The notes beneath the pieces are model-generated. The model did not search any database, had not been told where the DNA came from, and saw only the letters and a list, made by a program, of their open reading frames with translations. A stretch of DNA of 13,740 nt from Peptococcaceae bacterium (GTDB lineage Bacteria > Bacillota > Peptococcia > Peptococcales > Peptococcaceae), in contig JAFXJE010000029.1 in NCBI GenBank assembly GCA_017532485.1, positions 1 to 13,740 of the forward strand, read 5' to 3'. The position numbers were made by a program, and so were the translations under genes. Every line of letters begins with the position of its first letter. Positions within the stretch are counted from its first letter, which is position 1. Of the stretch, positions 1 through 6,963 are shown one piece after another.

Positions 1-925
1 AGGTAATGACCCTGACTTAATTTTAAAATGCAACTTGCCGCAATGGCAAATGGCTGCTGATTGGCAGAGCAGAACTATGCACCATATGATTGAAAAACAT
101 GGTGTAGAAGTAATTTTCTCTCATATGCACAATATTGACTTGCAAAGCCATAACTACATCAAATATATGAAAGAACGTTCTACATCTAAGATTACAGAAG
201 CTCAAGCTGTAGCATATGCAGAAGCCACTTATAAAGTAACAGACGATTATATCGGTTCTTTCTTACACTTAATTGACGAAGGCTGGACAATTTTATTATT
301 CTCTGATCATGCATTAATTTGTCCAGAACATGAAACTCATGTTATTGGTGAAAACTGCGGTGTCTGCGTTGACCCATTCCGCAGCATGGGCTATACAGTA
401 ATGAAGAAAGACGAAAATGGCAATGATTTACCAGAAGTAGATTGGAGTAAAACAAAAGCAATTCAAACTCGCAGTAACAGTATCTACATCAACTTAAAAG
501 GCAGAGAGCCACATGGTATTGTAGACCCTGCTGACAAGTATGAATTAGAAGAACAAATTATTACTGATTTGTATGCTTGGAAAGATGAAAAATCAGGTCA
601 CCGTATTGTATCTCTGGCATTGCATAACAAAGATGCAGTTTTATTAGGTTTAGGCGGTCCTACCGGTGCTGATATCGTCTTCTTCGTTCATGATGACTAT
701 TGCTATGACCATGGTAATGGTTTATCTACAGCTTGTGGTTACAATGATACCTCTTTAAGCCCAATCTTTGTGGCAGCTGGTCCTGGTGTAAAACAAAACT
801 TCCGTACAGATCGTTATATTCGTGAAGTAGACGTTGCTCCTACAGCAGCAGTACTTTTGGGTGTAGATATTCCTGCAGAATGTGAAGGCGCGCCTGCATA
901 TCAAATTTTAAGTGAAAATATGTAA
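1..925 (+). CDS. Alkaline phosphatase superfamily (type I phosphodiesterase/nucleotide pyrophosphatase-like) protein, 3' part only
   Basis: The reading frame is open from base 2, so the gene is cut by the window edge; a TTG at 35 is internal. The visible part is about 307 codons and matches the C-terminal half of the intact paralogue at 3352-5388, with roughly half the residues identical by eye, ending in the same GAPxYQIL tail. Metal-site residues of the superfamily are present: an Asp and His in HNIDLQSH (codons at 137 and 149), the SDH triplet at 302-310, and a His at 710-712 in a YDHG context that aligns with His610 of the paralogue. The nucleophile half lies outside the window. It probably hydrolyses a phosphomono- or diester; the substrate cannot be told. 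The stretch after SDH (ALICPEHETH) differs most from the paralogue, hinting at different specificity. Family assignment is firm, function is not. Confidence 0.85.
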   Translation, partial: GNDPDLILKCNLPQWQMAADWQSRTMHHMIEKHGVEVIFSHMHNIDLQSHNYIKYMKERSTSKITEAQAVAYAEATYKVTDDYIGSFLHLIDEGWTILLFSDHALICPEHETHVIGENCGVCVDPFRSMGYTVMKKDENGNDLPEVDWSKTKAIQTRSNSIYINLKGREPHGIVDPADKYELEEQIITDLYAWKDEKSGHRIVSLALHNKDAVLLGLGGPTGADIVFFVHDDYCYDHGNGLSTACGYNDTSLSPIFVAAGPGVKQNFRTDRYIREVDVAPTAAVLLGVDIPAECEGAPAYQILSENM

Positions 926-957
926 ACTATAATTATGCAATAGAATATATGTAAGTT

Positions 958-1000
958 AAAAGGTGTCGGCGTTATTAACATTAGCCGACACCTTTTGGTT
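958..1000 (+). terminator. Rho-independent terminator after the first phosphodiesterase
   Basis: A perfect 13-bp stem pairs 958-970 with 984-996 around a 13-nt loop. The right arm ends in TTTT and a T-rich stretch follows. It lies about 30 nt after the stop codon, separating this gene from the SDR gene. Confidence 0.85.
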
Positions 1001-1091
1001 TAACCAGATAAATGAATAGTTATCTATATGGATATTCAGAAAGTAAATAGGACAAGTTAAAGGAATAGCAGTGATTATTGCGAATATATGA

Positions 1092-1100
1092 TGATATAGA
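1092..1100 (+). promoter_or_regulatory. Possible extended -10 promoter for the SDR/DUF1653 pair
   Basis: TGATATAGA reads as a TGn extended -10 with a 4/6 hexamer (TATAGA). There is no good -35 box at 17-18 nt upstream. It sits about 27 nt before the ATG at 1127, after the terminator that insulates the upstream gene, so some promoter is needed between 1000 and 1110. Weak evidence. Confidence 0.3.
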
Positions 1101-1126
1101 CGAATAATACGGAAGGTGGTAAAAAC

Positions 1127-1885
1127 ATGAAAAATCCATTAGATTTAACAGGAAAAGTTGCAGTTGTAACAGGGGGAACTAGAGGAATTGGCTTTGAAGT
1201 TGTCAGAAAGTATTTGCAGAATGGTGCGAAAGTCGTTTTATTTGGTTCGCGTCAAGAATCAGTAGATAAGGCGTTGGCTAAGTTGAAAGCAGAAAATGAA
1301 ACTTGGGAAGTAGATGGATTATATCCTGATTTGACAAATGCACAAGAAGTTGAAAAAGCAATTCTTTCCGTAAAGGAAAAATTTGGGCGATTAGACATTT
1401 TAGTTAATAATGCTGGAATTTCACAAAATACGCCACTTTATCAATATACCATAGAAGAATTTGACCAAATTATTGATTTGAATGTAAAAGCTGTATTTTA
1501 TGCAATTTTACCAGCTGCTAAAATTATGAAAGAGCAGGGTGGAGGTTGTATTATTAATACTAGTTCTATGGTAAGTATTTCAGGTCAACCGGCAGGTGTA
1601 GGTTATCCTGCTAGTAAATTTGCTGTCAATGGTATCACAATATCTTTAGCTAGAGAATTAGGTAAAGACCATATTCGTGTAAATGCTGTTGCACCAGGGG
1701 TAACTAAAACAGATATGGTAGCATCTTTACCAGAAGAAATGGTAGCACGAATTTCAGCTCAGATACCTTATGGCAGACCTGGAGAACCAGCAGAAGTTGC
1801 CGATGCTTTTTTATTCTTAGCTAGTGATTTAGCTAGTTATGTAACTGGTGAAATTTTATCAGTAGATGGTGCAGCAAAAAGTTAA
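1127..1885 (+). CDS. SDR-family NAD(P)-dependent oxidoreductase (FabG-like)
   Basis: A 252-residue classical short-chain dehydrogenase/reductase, the usual length for the family. The cofactor motif TGGTRGIG is at 15-22, NNAG at 94-97, the structural Asn at 119, catalytic Ser at 146/147, and YxxxK with Tyr160 and Lys164. The PG motif is at 190-191 and the C-terminal VTGEILSVDGA stretch is typical. Arg42 after the second strand suggests NADP(H), which is inference. The ATG follows a clear GGAAGGTGG ribosome site at 1111-1119. The enzyme is cytosolic and interconverts a hydroxyl and a carbonyl group; the substrate is unknown. It is not with other fatty-acid synthesis genes, so a FabG role is unlikely. 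It lies between two phosphodiesterase paralogues and is followed 38 nt later by the DUF1653 gene, probably co-transcribed. Confidence 0.93.
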   Translation: MKNPLDLTGKVAVVTGGTRGIGFEVVRKYLQNGAKVVLFGSRQESVDKALAKLKAENETWEVDGLYPDLTNAQEVEKAILSVKEKFGRLDILVNNAGISQNTPLYQYTIEEFDQIIDLNVKAVFYAILPAAKIMKEQGGGCIINTSSMVSISGQPAGVGYPASKFAVNGITISLARELGKDHIRVNAVAPGVTKTDMVASLPEEMVARISAQIPYGRPGEPAEVADAFLFLASDLASYVTGEILSVDGAAKS

Positions 1886-1923
1886 TATTTTTACGGATAG
1901 TAAAATAGAGGTGGAAAAAGACT

Positions 1924-2145
1924 GTGAAAAACCAACTTGTTATTGGTGGAAAGTATCGCCATTATAAAGATAAAGAGTATCGGGTATTACATCTTGCTAC
2001 CCATAGTGAAACAGGGGAGCAGCTCGTTATTTATCAAGCGCTTTATGGTGAAATGGGTATTTGGGCGAGACCACTGGATATGTTTTTAGAAACTGTTGAG
2101 GTCAATGGCGAAACAGTATTTAGATTTAGTTATATTGAAGAATAA
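1924..2145 (+). CDS. DUF1653 domain-containing small protein
   Basis: A 73-residue protein covering the whole DUF1653 domain: a GGKYRHYKDKEYRVL opening, ATHSETGEQLVIYQALYGE in the middle and RPLDMFLETVE near the end. The start is GTG, chosen because AGAGGTGG lies 9 nt upstream at 1907-1914. It has no signal peptide or membrane segment, so it is cytosolic. The molecular role of DUF1653 is not established; the small beta-rich fold is inferred from the sequence. It is probably translated from the same message as the SDR, since only 38 nt separate them and no terminator intervenes. Confidence 0.9.
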   Translation: MKNQLVIGGKYRHYKDKEYRVLHLATHSETGEQLVIYQALYGEMGIWARPLDMFLETVEVNGETVFRFSYIEE

Positions 2146-2190
2146 AAAAACTTCCCCTGAATTTTATAATTTAGGGGAAGTTTTTTTATT
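2144..2190. terminator. Bidirectional terminator between DUF1653 and LysR genes
   Basis: A perfect 15-bp stem (2144-2158 with 2173-2187) has an A7 left end and a T7 right end, so it reads as a T-tailed terminator in both directions. It overlaps the stop codons of both convergent genes (TAA ending at 2145; minus-strand TAA at 2186-2188). Confidence 0.92.
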
Positions 2191-3118
2191 CTGAAGGGAG
2201 TAAATTAACAGATTTACTTAATTTTTGCATATATTGGGCGGCAAATTGAATAACAGCTTTATCAGCATCGGTTAAAGTTAAAGCATCGCTGTAGATAACA
2301 TAAATTGGAACATCATATTGCAGCTCAAAAGAACGGAGAACAACATCTGGATACAGTTTTTCAATACCTGAACGAATATAGGTAGGTACAAAGCAGATAG
2401 AATTATTATGAATGACACTATCTAAATGTTGATGGATATTGGAGGAAACAAATAAGATATCAACATTTTTAAAAAGTGTGTAATCTACCCTTTGGGGATA
2501 AATGGTAAACTTTTGTGCATCAATATCTTCTTTAGTTAAAATAGGTTTAGACGCTAATGGTGAATTTTTATTAACACAGAAAGAGACACTGGTTTCACCG
2601 ATATAATAAGATTTCAAGCCCTTGTTTTGTTGAAGTAAGGATTGAATTTGTTCTCCGTGTTCGACAATAACATGCAGTATAGGTGGGTTGCATAAAGTTT
2701 CTGCAGAAGGAAATCCATAATCCTCATAATAGCGAATATTAATCCCTGGGTGAAGAGTATCGAATTCTTGAATAAAATCATTTAAAAATAAAGAAAAGAA
2801 AAATGGAAAGGCAATCTGACAATTACCTTGCAGATTGTCTTTTTGTTCTAAAACAGGAAGTGCATCCAAATAGAAAAAACTCTGCATTTCGCGATAATCG
2901 TTAACAATTTTTTCTGCATAAGTAGAAAAAAACATGCCTTTTTCTGTAAGCTCTATTCCGGTAGGAGTTCTAGTAAATAATTTTATATGAAATTCATCTT
3001 CAATGCTGGAAATAATTCGACTCAAATGCTGCTGAGAAATAAATAACTTTTGTGCAGCTTTATTAATGGATTTTGTGTTTTTGACAACAAGAAAATAGTA
3101 AAGATGTTTAATTTTCAA
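2186..3118 (-). CDS. LysR-family transcriptional regulator
   Basis: A 310-residue LysR-type regulator. An N-terminal winged helix-turn-helix covers about residues 1-60: MKIKHLYYFL, then the helix-turn-helix around 18-37 (AAQKLFISQQHLSRIISSIE), then LFTRTPTGIELTEKG at 47-61. A periplasmic-binding-protein-like effector domain fills the rest. I chose the TTG at 3118 because GGAGGTG lies 6 nt upstream (3125-3131); the longer reading from TTG 3133 would place the start on top of that ribosome site. The gene diverges from the phosphodiesterase at 3352, the classic arrangement for a LysR regulator and its target. The effector is unknown. Control of the flanking phosphodiesterases, and perhaps the SDR, is inference. 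Confidence 0.93.
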   Translation of the reverse strand: MKIKHLYYFLVVKNTKSINKAAQKLFISQQHLSRIISSIEDEFHIKLFTRTPTGIELTEKGMFFSTYAEKIVNDYREMQSFFYLDALPVLEQKDNLQGNCQIAFPFFFSLFLNDFIQEFDTLHPGINIRYYEDYGFPSAETLCNPPILHVIVEHGEQIQSLLQQNKGLKSYYIGETSVSFCVNKNSPLASKPILTKEDIDAQKFTIYPQRVDYTLFKNVDILFVSSNIHQHLDSVIHNNSICFVPTYIRSGIEKLYPDVVLRSFELQYDVPIYVIYSDALTLTDADKAVIQFAAQYMQKLSKSVNLLPSE

Positions 3119-3143
3119 AATAGACACCTCCAAACTTATACTT

Positions 3144-3171
3144 ATTATAACATTTTTATATATGTTGTTGA
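3144..3171 (-). promoter_or_regulatory. Promoter of the LysR gene (extended -10)
   Basis: On the minus strand TGTTATAAT (3144-3152) is a perfect -10 hexamer with the TGn extension. A TCAACA -35 (4/6) at 3166-3171 sits 16 nt upstream. The predicted start is near 3137, just upstream of the ribosome site at 3125-3131. Confidence 0.7.
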
Positions 3172-3209
3172 GTTCAATTTGATAAAACAGCTACACTAAT
3201 TTACTGTAC

Positions 3210-3238
3210 CTTATGTATAAATAGGAGTTGGACATAAG
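3210..3238. repeat. Inverted repeat CTTATGT/ACATAAG over the phosphodiesterase -35 region
   Basis: Arms 3210-3216 and 3232-3238 are perfect 7-bp complements with a 15-nt centre. TACC at 3207-3210 and GGTA at 3241-3244 extend the symmetry with a small offset. It overlaps the candidate -35 box at 3229-3234 and may be a regulator site. No binding protein can be assigned from sequence alone. Confidence 0.5.
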
Positions 3239-3257
3239 AAGGTATCCATGGTAGATT
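3229..3257 (+). promoter_or_regulatory. Candidate promoter of the intact phosphodiesterase gene
   Basis: TGGACA (5/6 match, 3229-3234) and TAGATT (4/6, 3252-3257) are separated by 17 nt. The predicted start is near 3264, giving a leader of about 88 nt. The two flanking dyads overlap the -35 box and the start site, as expected for a regulated promoter. Confidence 0.5.
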
Positions 3258-3258
3258 A

Positions 3259-3274
3259 TGTACTGTAAAGTACA
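3259..3274. repeat. Palindrome TGTACT-GTAA-AGTACA, candidate operator
   Basis: A perfect 6-4-6 inverted repeat lies at the predicted transcription start. Its core TACTGTA (3261-3267) recurs exactly at 3202-3208, 59 nt upstream. This pairing of a dyad and a partial second copy in a LysR-divergent intergenic region suggests regulator binding sites. The link to the adjacent LysR protein is inference. Confidence 0.5.
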
Positions 3275-3351
3275 AGGTAATTAATTAAATCTATTTTATT
3301 ACAGCTAATTTTAACTATATTATCTATTATACTTAAGGAGGAAACAAAAAA

Positions 3352-5388
3352 ATGGGAAAATTAACTTCTAAAATTTTTGTGTGCGGTGTTGACGCGATGG
3401 ACCCAAGATTAACACGTAAATATGTTGATATGGGTTTAATGCCAAACACAAAAAAAATGCTGGAAAAAGGTGCTGCTCGTGAGGACTTAGTAATGTTAGG
3501 CTGCATGCCAACAGTTACACCACCACAATGGACAACAATGGCTTGTGGTTGTACACCACAAGTTCATGGAATTACATCTTTCTATCGCTTAGGTGGCGAC
3601 TTAGATATGATTAACATGAACTTAGACTCCCGTATGTGTAAAGCAGAACAAATTTGGAATGTAACAGCTGAAGCTGGTTACAACACATTAGTATGGCATT
3701 GGCCTGGTTCCGCTTGGCCACCATCTTCTGACAGTCCAAACTTAACTGTAGTAGACGGTAGTTCTCCAGGTAGCGTTAACATGAGTACAGCTCAAGTTGA
3801 CGGTGAATATTTATTTATTGCCAGCGTTGATAACGAACGTGTAGCTTTCCGTTCTGGTGAAGCAAACGGTAGTAAAGTTCCTTGCGTTATCACTGGTTTA
3901 GATGAACAAGCTGACGATATTAGCAGCGGTTCTTCTTGGGGTGCTAAATATGATCCAGAAGCTATTGCAAAAAGCCCTGGTTTCAGACAATACATCATTG
4001 ACCCACATGTAAATGGTCAAGGTGGTTATATCGACTTCCCAATCGACGTAGCATATTCTCCAATTAAAGATGCTGATGATAAATGGGTAGAAGCTCCAGC
4101 AGGTGCTAAAGAATTTACAATGTTATTATCTGGTGGTTTAATCCGTCGTCCAGCATTGATTTTACAAAACGAAGAAGGCAAATATGACCGCGTAGCAATC
4201 TACAAAAATAAAAAATCTGTAGAACCATTAGTAGTAATTAAAAATGGTGAATACGTACGCGACTACATTGATGAAGCAATCAAACATGATAACCCAATTC
4301 AAGCAAACCGTGACATGCGTGTATTAGAGTTAAAAGAAGACGGTACTTTCTTGAGAATGTGGATTTCTGCTTCTATGGATATCAGCATGCATATGATGTG
4401 GCATCCACAAAGCTTATATCAAGAAATTTTAGATAACATTGGTTTCCCACCTCCAACATCTACATTAGGCGGCGGTAATAAAGAATTATTATTAAACTGC
4501 ACTAATGCTTGCTGGGAACACACAATGGAATGGCAAAGTGCTTGCTTACTTTACATGATGGAACAAAAAGGTGCAGAAGTTGTATTATCTCACTTCCATG
4601 CTCCTGACTTACAAAAACACATGTTCATTCGCTTCATGGAAAAAGGTCATTTAGAAACAACTAAAGAAGACTATGAAGAAATCATGCAAGCAGTATATAC
4701 ACAAGTTGACCGTTATTTAGGTAAATTCGTACACTTATTAGACGAAGGCTGGACAATCATGGTAGTATCTGACCATGCTCAAGTTTGTCCAACACATGGT
4801 ATCCGTGGTTTAGGTGACATGGGTATGAACTGTCAATTAATGGAAGAATTAGGCTTCTTAAAACTGAAAACAGACGAAAACGGCAACAAATTGAAAGAAG
4901 TAGACTGGGCAAATACAAAAGCTGTTGCTAACCGTGAAATGCATATTTACTTGAACTTAAAAGGCAGAACAGAACACGGTATTGTAGATCCAGAAGACCA
5001 ATATCAATTAGAAGAAGAAATTATGACTGCATTATATGGTCATAAAGACCCTATCACAGGTCAAAGAATTGTTTCCTTCGCATTACGTCGTAAAGATGCT
5101 GTTTTAGTTGGTTTAGGTGCTGAATATCCAACTTGCGGTGACATCATTTACTGTATGGCTGAAGGTTATGAACATGACCATGATGACAGCTTACCAACAT
5201 CTTTAGGTGAATGTGATACATCTGTATCTCCAATCTTCTTTGCTGCTGGTGAAGGCTTGAAACACAACTTCTATACTGAACGTATGATTCGTCAACAAGA
5301 CGTTGCACCTACAATGGCTTCAATGTTAGGTGTAAGAATGCCTGCACAATGCGAAGGTGCGCCAGTATATCAAATTTTGGCTGAATAA
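3352..5388 (+). CDS. Alkaline phosphatase superfamily (type I phosphodiesterase/nucleotide pyrophosphatase-like) protein, full length
   Basis: A 678-residue protein without signal peptide or membrane segment, so cytosolic. Superfamily metal and catalytic residues can be placed: Asp14 (GVDAMDP), nucleophile Thr56 in PTVTPPQWT, Asp419 and His423 in HAPDLQKH, Asp474 and His475 in VVSDH, and probably His610. His482 (PTHG) is an alternative ligand. Between the nucleophile section and the second metal-binding section lies an unusually long insert, about residues 125-395, with no family I recognise. The ATG follows TAAGGAGG at 3334-3341. Codon choice is biased (many TTC, GAC, AAC and ATC codons) compared with the operon downstream, suggesting high expression. 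The gene is divergent from a LysR regulator and paralogous to the gene ending at 925. It should hydrolyse a phosphoester; the substrate is unknown, and phosphonate or sulfate ester cleavage cannot be excluded. Confidence 0.92.
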   Translation: MGKLTSKIFVCGVDAMDPRLTRKYVDMGLMPNTKKMLEKGAAREDLVMLGCMPTVTPPQWTTMACGCTPQVHGITSFYRLGGDLDMINMNLDSRMCKAEQIWNVTAEAGYNTLVWHWPGSAWPPSSDSPNLTVVDGSSPGSVNMSTAQVDGEYLFIASVDNERVAFRSGEANGSKVPCVITGLDEQADDISSGSSWGAKYDPEAIAKSPGFRQYIIDPHVNGQGGYIDFPIDVAYSPIKDADDKWVEAPAGAKEFTMLLSGGLIRRPALILQNEEGKYDRVAIYKNKKSVEPLVVIKNGEYVRDYIDEAIKHDNPIQANRDMRVLELKEDGTFLRMWISASMDISMHMMWHPQSLYQEILDNIGFPPPTSTLGGGNKELLLNCTNACWEHTMEWQSACLLYMMEQKGAEVVLSHFHAPDLQKHMFIRFMEKGHLETTKEDYEEIMQAVYTQVDRYLGKFVHLLDEGWTIMVVSDHAQVCPTHGIRGLGDMGMNCQLMEELGFLKLKTDENGNKLKEVDWANTKAVANREMHIYLNLKGRTEHGIVDPEDQYQLEEEIMTALYGHKDPITGQRIVSFALRRKDAVLVGLGAEYPTCGDIIYCMAEGYEHDHDDSLPTSLGECDTSVSPIFFAAGEGLKHNFYTERMIRQQDVAPTMASMLGVRMPAQCEGAPVYQILAE

Positions 5389-5429
5389 TTTTACAAACGA
5401 TAAGTTTGTTGGCTGAACAAAAATAAAAT

Positions 5430-5472
5430 AAGGTATCTGCGGTTTGTTATAAAACGGCAGATACCTTGTTTT
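5430..5472 (+). terminator. Rho-independent terminator after the intact phosphodiesterase
   Basis: An 11-bp perfect stem pairs 5430-5440 with 5457-5467. After one G-G mismatch it continues as GTTT/AAAC (5442-5445 with 5452-5455). A TTGTTTT tail follows. It ends the transcript about 40 nt after the stop codon. Confidence 0.85.
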
Positions 5473-5498
5473 ACATATTTTTAGGGATGAAATATAAA
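5470..5498 (+). promoter_or_regulatory. Promoter of the 5536-7790 operon
   Basis: TTTACA (5/6, 5470-5475) and TATAAA (5/6, 5493-5498) are spaced by exactly 17 nt. The -35 box overlaps the T-tract of the preceding terminator. The predicted start near 5505 leaves a leader of about 30 nt to the ATG at 5536 and argues against a GTG start at 5509. Confidence 0.7.
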
Positions 5499-5535
5499 TA
5501 CATATTTTGTGATCAGGGAAAGGCGGGCTAAGACA

Positions 5536-5898
5536 ATGAGCAATGGCGAGCCGGGATTTGTTGCAGCAGATGAGATTTGTGTGCTGCGCGATGTACAAAT
5601 TGCACAAGAAATTAGAAGTTTAGCAGCTTTAGGTGTTTTTCCCAAGGGTATTCTTGTTTATGGGCTTGTATATTATCAAAACGCTAAACGCCAATATATG
5701 ATTAGTTCTGACCCGGCAAAACTGATTACTTTTCTCAATGACGCAGAGAATTTTAAATTGTTTCCGACACCAATAGAAAGTTATTCGGAACGCTTAATTA
5801 TTCCTGAAGGCGAAGAGGAAGATATTACTAATAGTGTTAAATTAAAACTTGCTCCAAATTGCAGGAAAAATATCCTGAAGAGGTTTTTGTCTTATTAG
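5536..5898 (+). CDS. Uncharacterised protein, probably the N-terminal part of a frameshifted gene
   Basis: A 120-residue product that I do not recognise. The ATG has AAAGGCGG 9 nt upstream (5519-5526) and lies just after a good promoter. The first 108 residues read as an ordinary soluble alpha/beta protein with no cysteine cluster, signal peptide or membrane segment. The last 12 residues (CRKNILKRFLSY) look unlike the rest. Moving to the -1 frame at 5857-5861 changes the end to APN-LQEKYPEEVFVLLEKL and runs directly into the next ORF. That makes a single protein of about 324 residues likely, broken by a one-base loss in the AAATT run or joined by ribosomal frameshifting. It is the first gene of an operon that ends with an ABC ATPase. 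Function unknown. Confidence 0.65.
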   Translation: MSNGEPGFVAADEICVLRDVQIAQEIRSLAALGVFPKGILVYGLVYYQNAKRQYMISSDPAKLITFLNDAENFKLFPTPIESYSERLIIPEGEEEDITNSVKLKLAPNCRKNILKRFLSY

Positions 5899-6509
5899 AA
5901 AAGTTGAAAGATAATTCTGATAATGGTCTGATGGAAGAAGCTTTGCTGCAATATCGAGAAGATTTAGAAAGTATTTTCGATATAGATAAAATTAAGGCTT
6001 TTCGTGATTTATGTACGAGGGCATATTGGCGAAAAAATTTGTCGGAGCTTGTTTATTATCAATTAATGGAATGGTGTAATAAGCGCTTGGCTCAATTGGC
6101 TGATTATGTGCCGCCGATGGGCAGTAAACAGAAAATATTTTATGGTTTTGCTGTTTTGGAAGAACAAAAAATTCAGCGTTGTGTAATAAATGCTAATTTG
6201 AGTTGTATATATGAAGAAAGAGACAAGTTGGAGCAGCAAGGTTTGTATGTGACAGCTTGGCATGAGAGATTATTTACGGTAGAACGCCAAGAAAGCTTGC
6301 GTAGTGTCAATCAAGCAATGACAGAATTTTTGCAGCAAATTTATGATGCTGACATGATTGCTTTGATTGAGAAGATGGAGCAATTGCCTGGTGCTGTTGA
6401 TCAAAAAAAATTAGAAGAAACTTTACTTCAGCTTTCAGAATATGGGCCAGCAGCCAAACAGTTAGGTCAATATTATGGGCAAAAGTGGGGGGCAAGTCAA
6501 AATATTTGA
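5859..6509 (+). CDS. Uncharacterised protein, probably the C-terminal part of the frameshifted gene
   Basis: An open frame of 216 codons overlapping the previous ORF by 40 nt in the -1 frame. Its first possible start is a TTG at 5859 with no ribosome site. The next candidate, ATG 5931, also lacks one. This is the main reason to treat it as a continuation of the upstream ORF rather than an independent gene. The protein is soluble, rich in Glu, Gln and Leu, and mostly predicted helix. It has a more beta-like middle around FYGFAVLEEQKIQRCVINAN. No signal peptide, membrane segment or known motif is seen. The next gene starts 19 nt after its stop, so they share a transcript. I do not recognise the family. 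Confidence 0.6.
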   Translation: MQEKYPEEVFVLLEKLKDNSDNGLMEEALLQYREDLESIFDIDKIKAFRDLCTRAYWRKNLSELVYYQLMEWCNKRLAQLADYVPPMGSKQKIFYGFAVLEEQKIQRCVINANLSCIYEERDKLEQQGLYVTAWHERLFTVERQESLRSVNQAMTEFLQQIYDADMIALIEKMEQLPGAVDQKKLEETLLQLSEYGPAAKQLGQYYGQKWGASQNI

Positions 6510-6528
6510 GGAAAGGTGGACGAAGCAG

Positions 6529-6963
6529 ATGCAGGAAAAAGCTGAAAAACGAGTAGAGATGCTGAAAAAACGTGTAAAAAGATGTGTTTGCAAATCTTGT
6601 GGCGGCAAGCTTAGTCTTCGTCAACTTGACTATAATGAATTTGAAGATGCGCGGATTGAAATTTTTTGTGACAATTGCGACCGTCTTGAATTTGGGATTG
6701 AGCCAGAGATTTATACAAGTGCTCAATATTATGTAGATGAATTTAGAGTGAATATGTATCCTGATATGGGAAATAACCAACTAACTCGTAGAATGAGTAT
6801 TGCTAGTATTTCTGATATCATGAGTTGGGCTTTGCAAAACATGGGTTATTTAACAAAAGAAGGTTTTAGCGTACCACCTGATATGGAAGGAAAAATACTG
6901 CGTGAATGCATTGTATTAGATGACCAAATGGTGGATGAGCTGGAACAGGAGCTGAGCCCATGA
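6529..6963 (+). CDS. Small zinc-ribbon protein of unknown function
   Basis: A 144-residue protein. I chose the ATG at 6529 because AAAGGTGG lies 9 nt upstream (6512-6519); the earlier in-frame ATG at 6475 would overlap the previous gene by 35 nt and has no ribosome site. A basic N-terminal helix (residues 1-18) is followed by a CxxC pair at 21-24 and another at 47-50, with an extra Cys19. Together these form a probable four-cysteine zinc ribbon. The remaining 90 residues show no known motif and end in an acidic helix. Its stop overlaps the start of the ABC ATPase gene (ATGA), so the two are translationally coupled and probably work together. Zinc binding is inferred from the cysteine spacing; a nucleic-acid or protein-binding role is possible. 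Confidence 0.8.
   Translation: MQEKAEKRVEMLKKRVKRCVCKSCGGKLSLRQLDYNEFEDARIEIFCDNCDRLEFGIEPEIYTSAQYYVDEFRVNMYPDMGNNQLTRRMSIASISDIMSWALQNMGYLTKEGFSVPPDMEGKILRECIVLDDQMVDELEQELSP

Noticed and set aside
23..205. Minus-strand ORF at the window start
   Set aside because: It is antisense to the clearly conserved phosphodiesterase frame and has no supporting signals.
1006..1025. AGATAA/TTATCT inverted repeat upstream of the SDR gene
   Set aside because: The stem is only 6 AT-rich bp with an 8-nt loop, expected by chance in this composition. It does not overlap a convincing promoter.
5509..5535. GTG start at 5509 for the first operon gene
   Set aside because: It falls within a few bases of the predicted transcription start and has no ribosome site. 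ATG 5536 has AAAGGCGG at good spacing.
6307..6780. Minus-strand ORF of 157 codons across the unknown and zinc-ribbon genes
   Set aside because: It lies antisense to two well-supported genes, its product is a Phe/His/Leu-rich low-complexity string, and it has no ribosome site or promoter.
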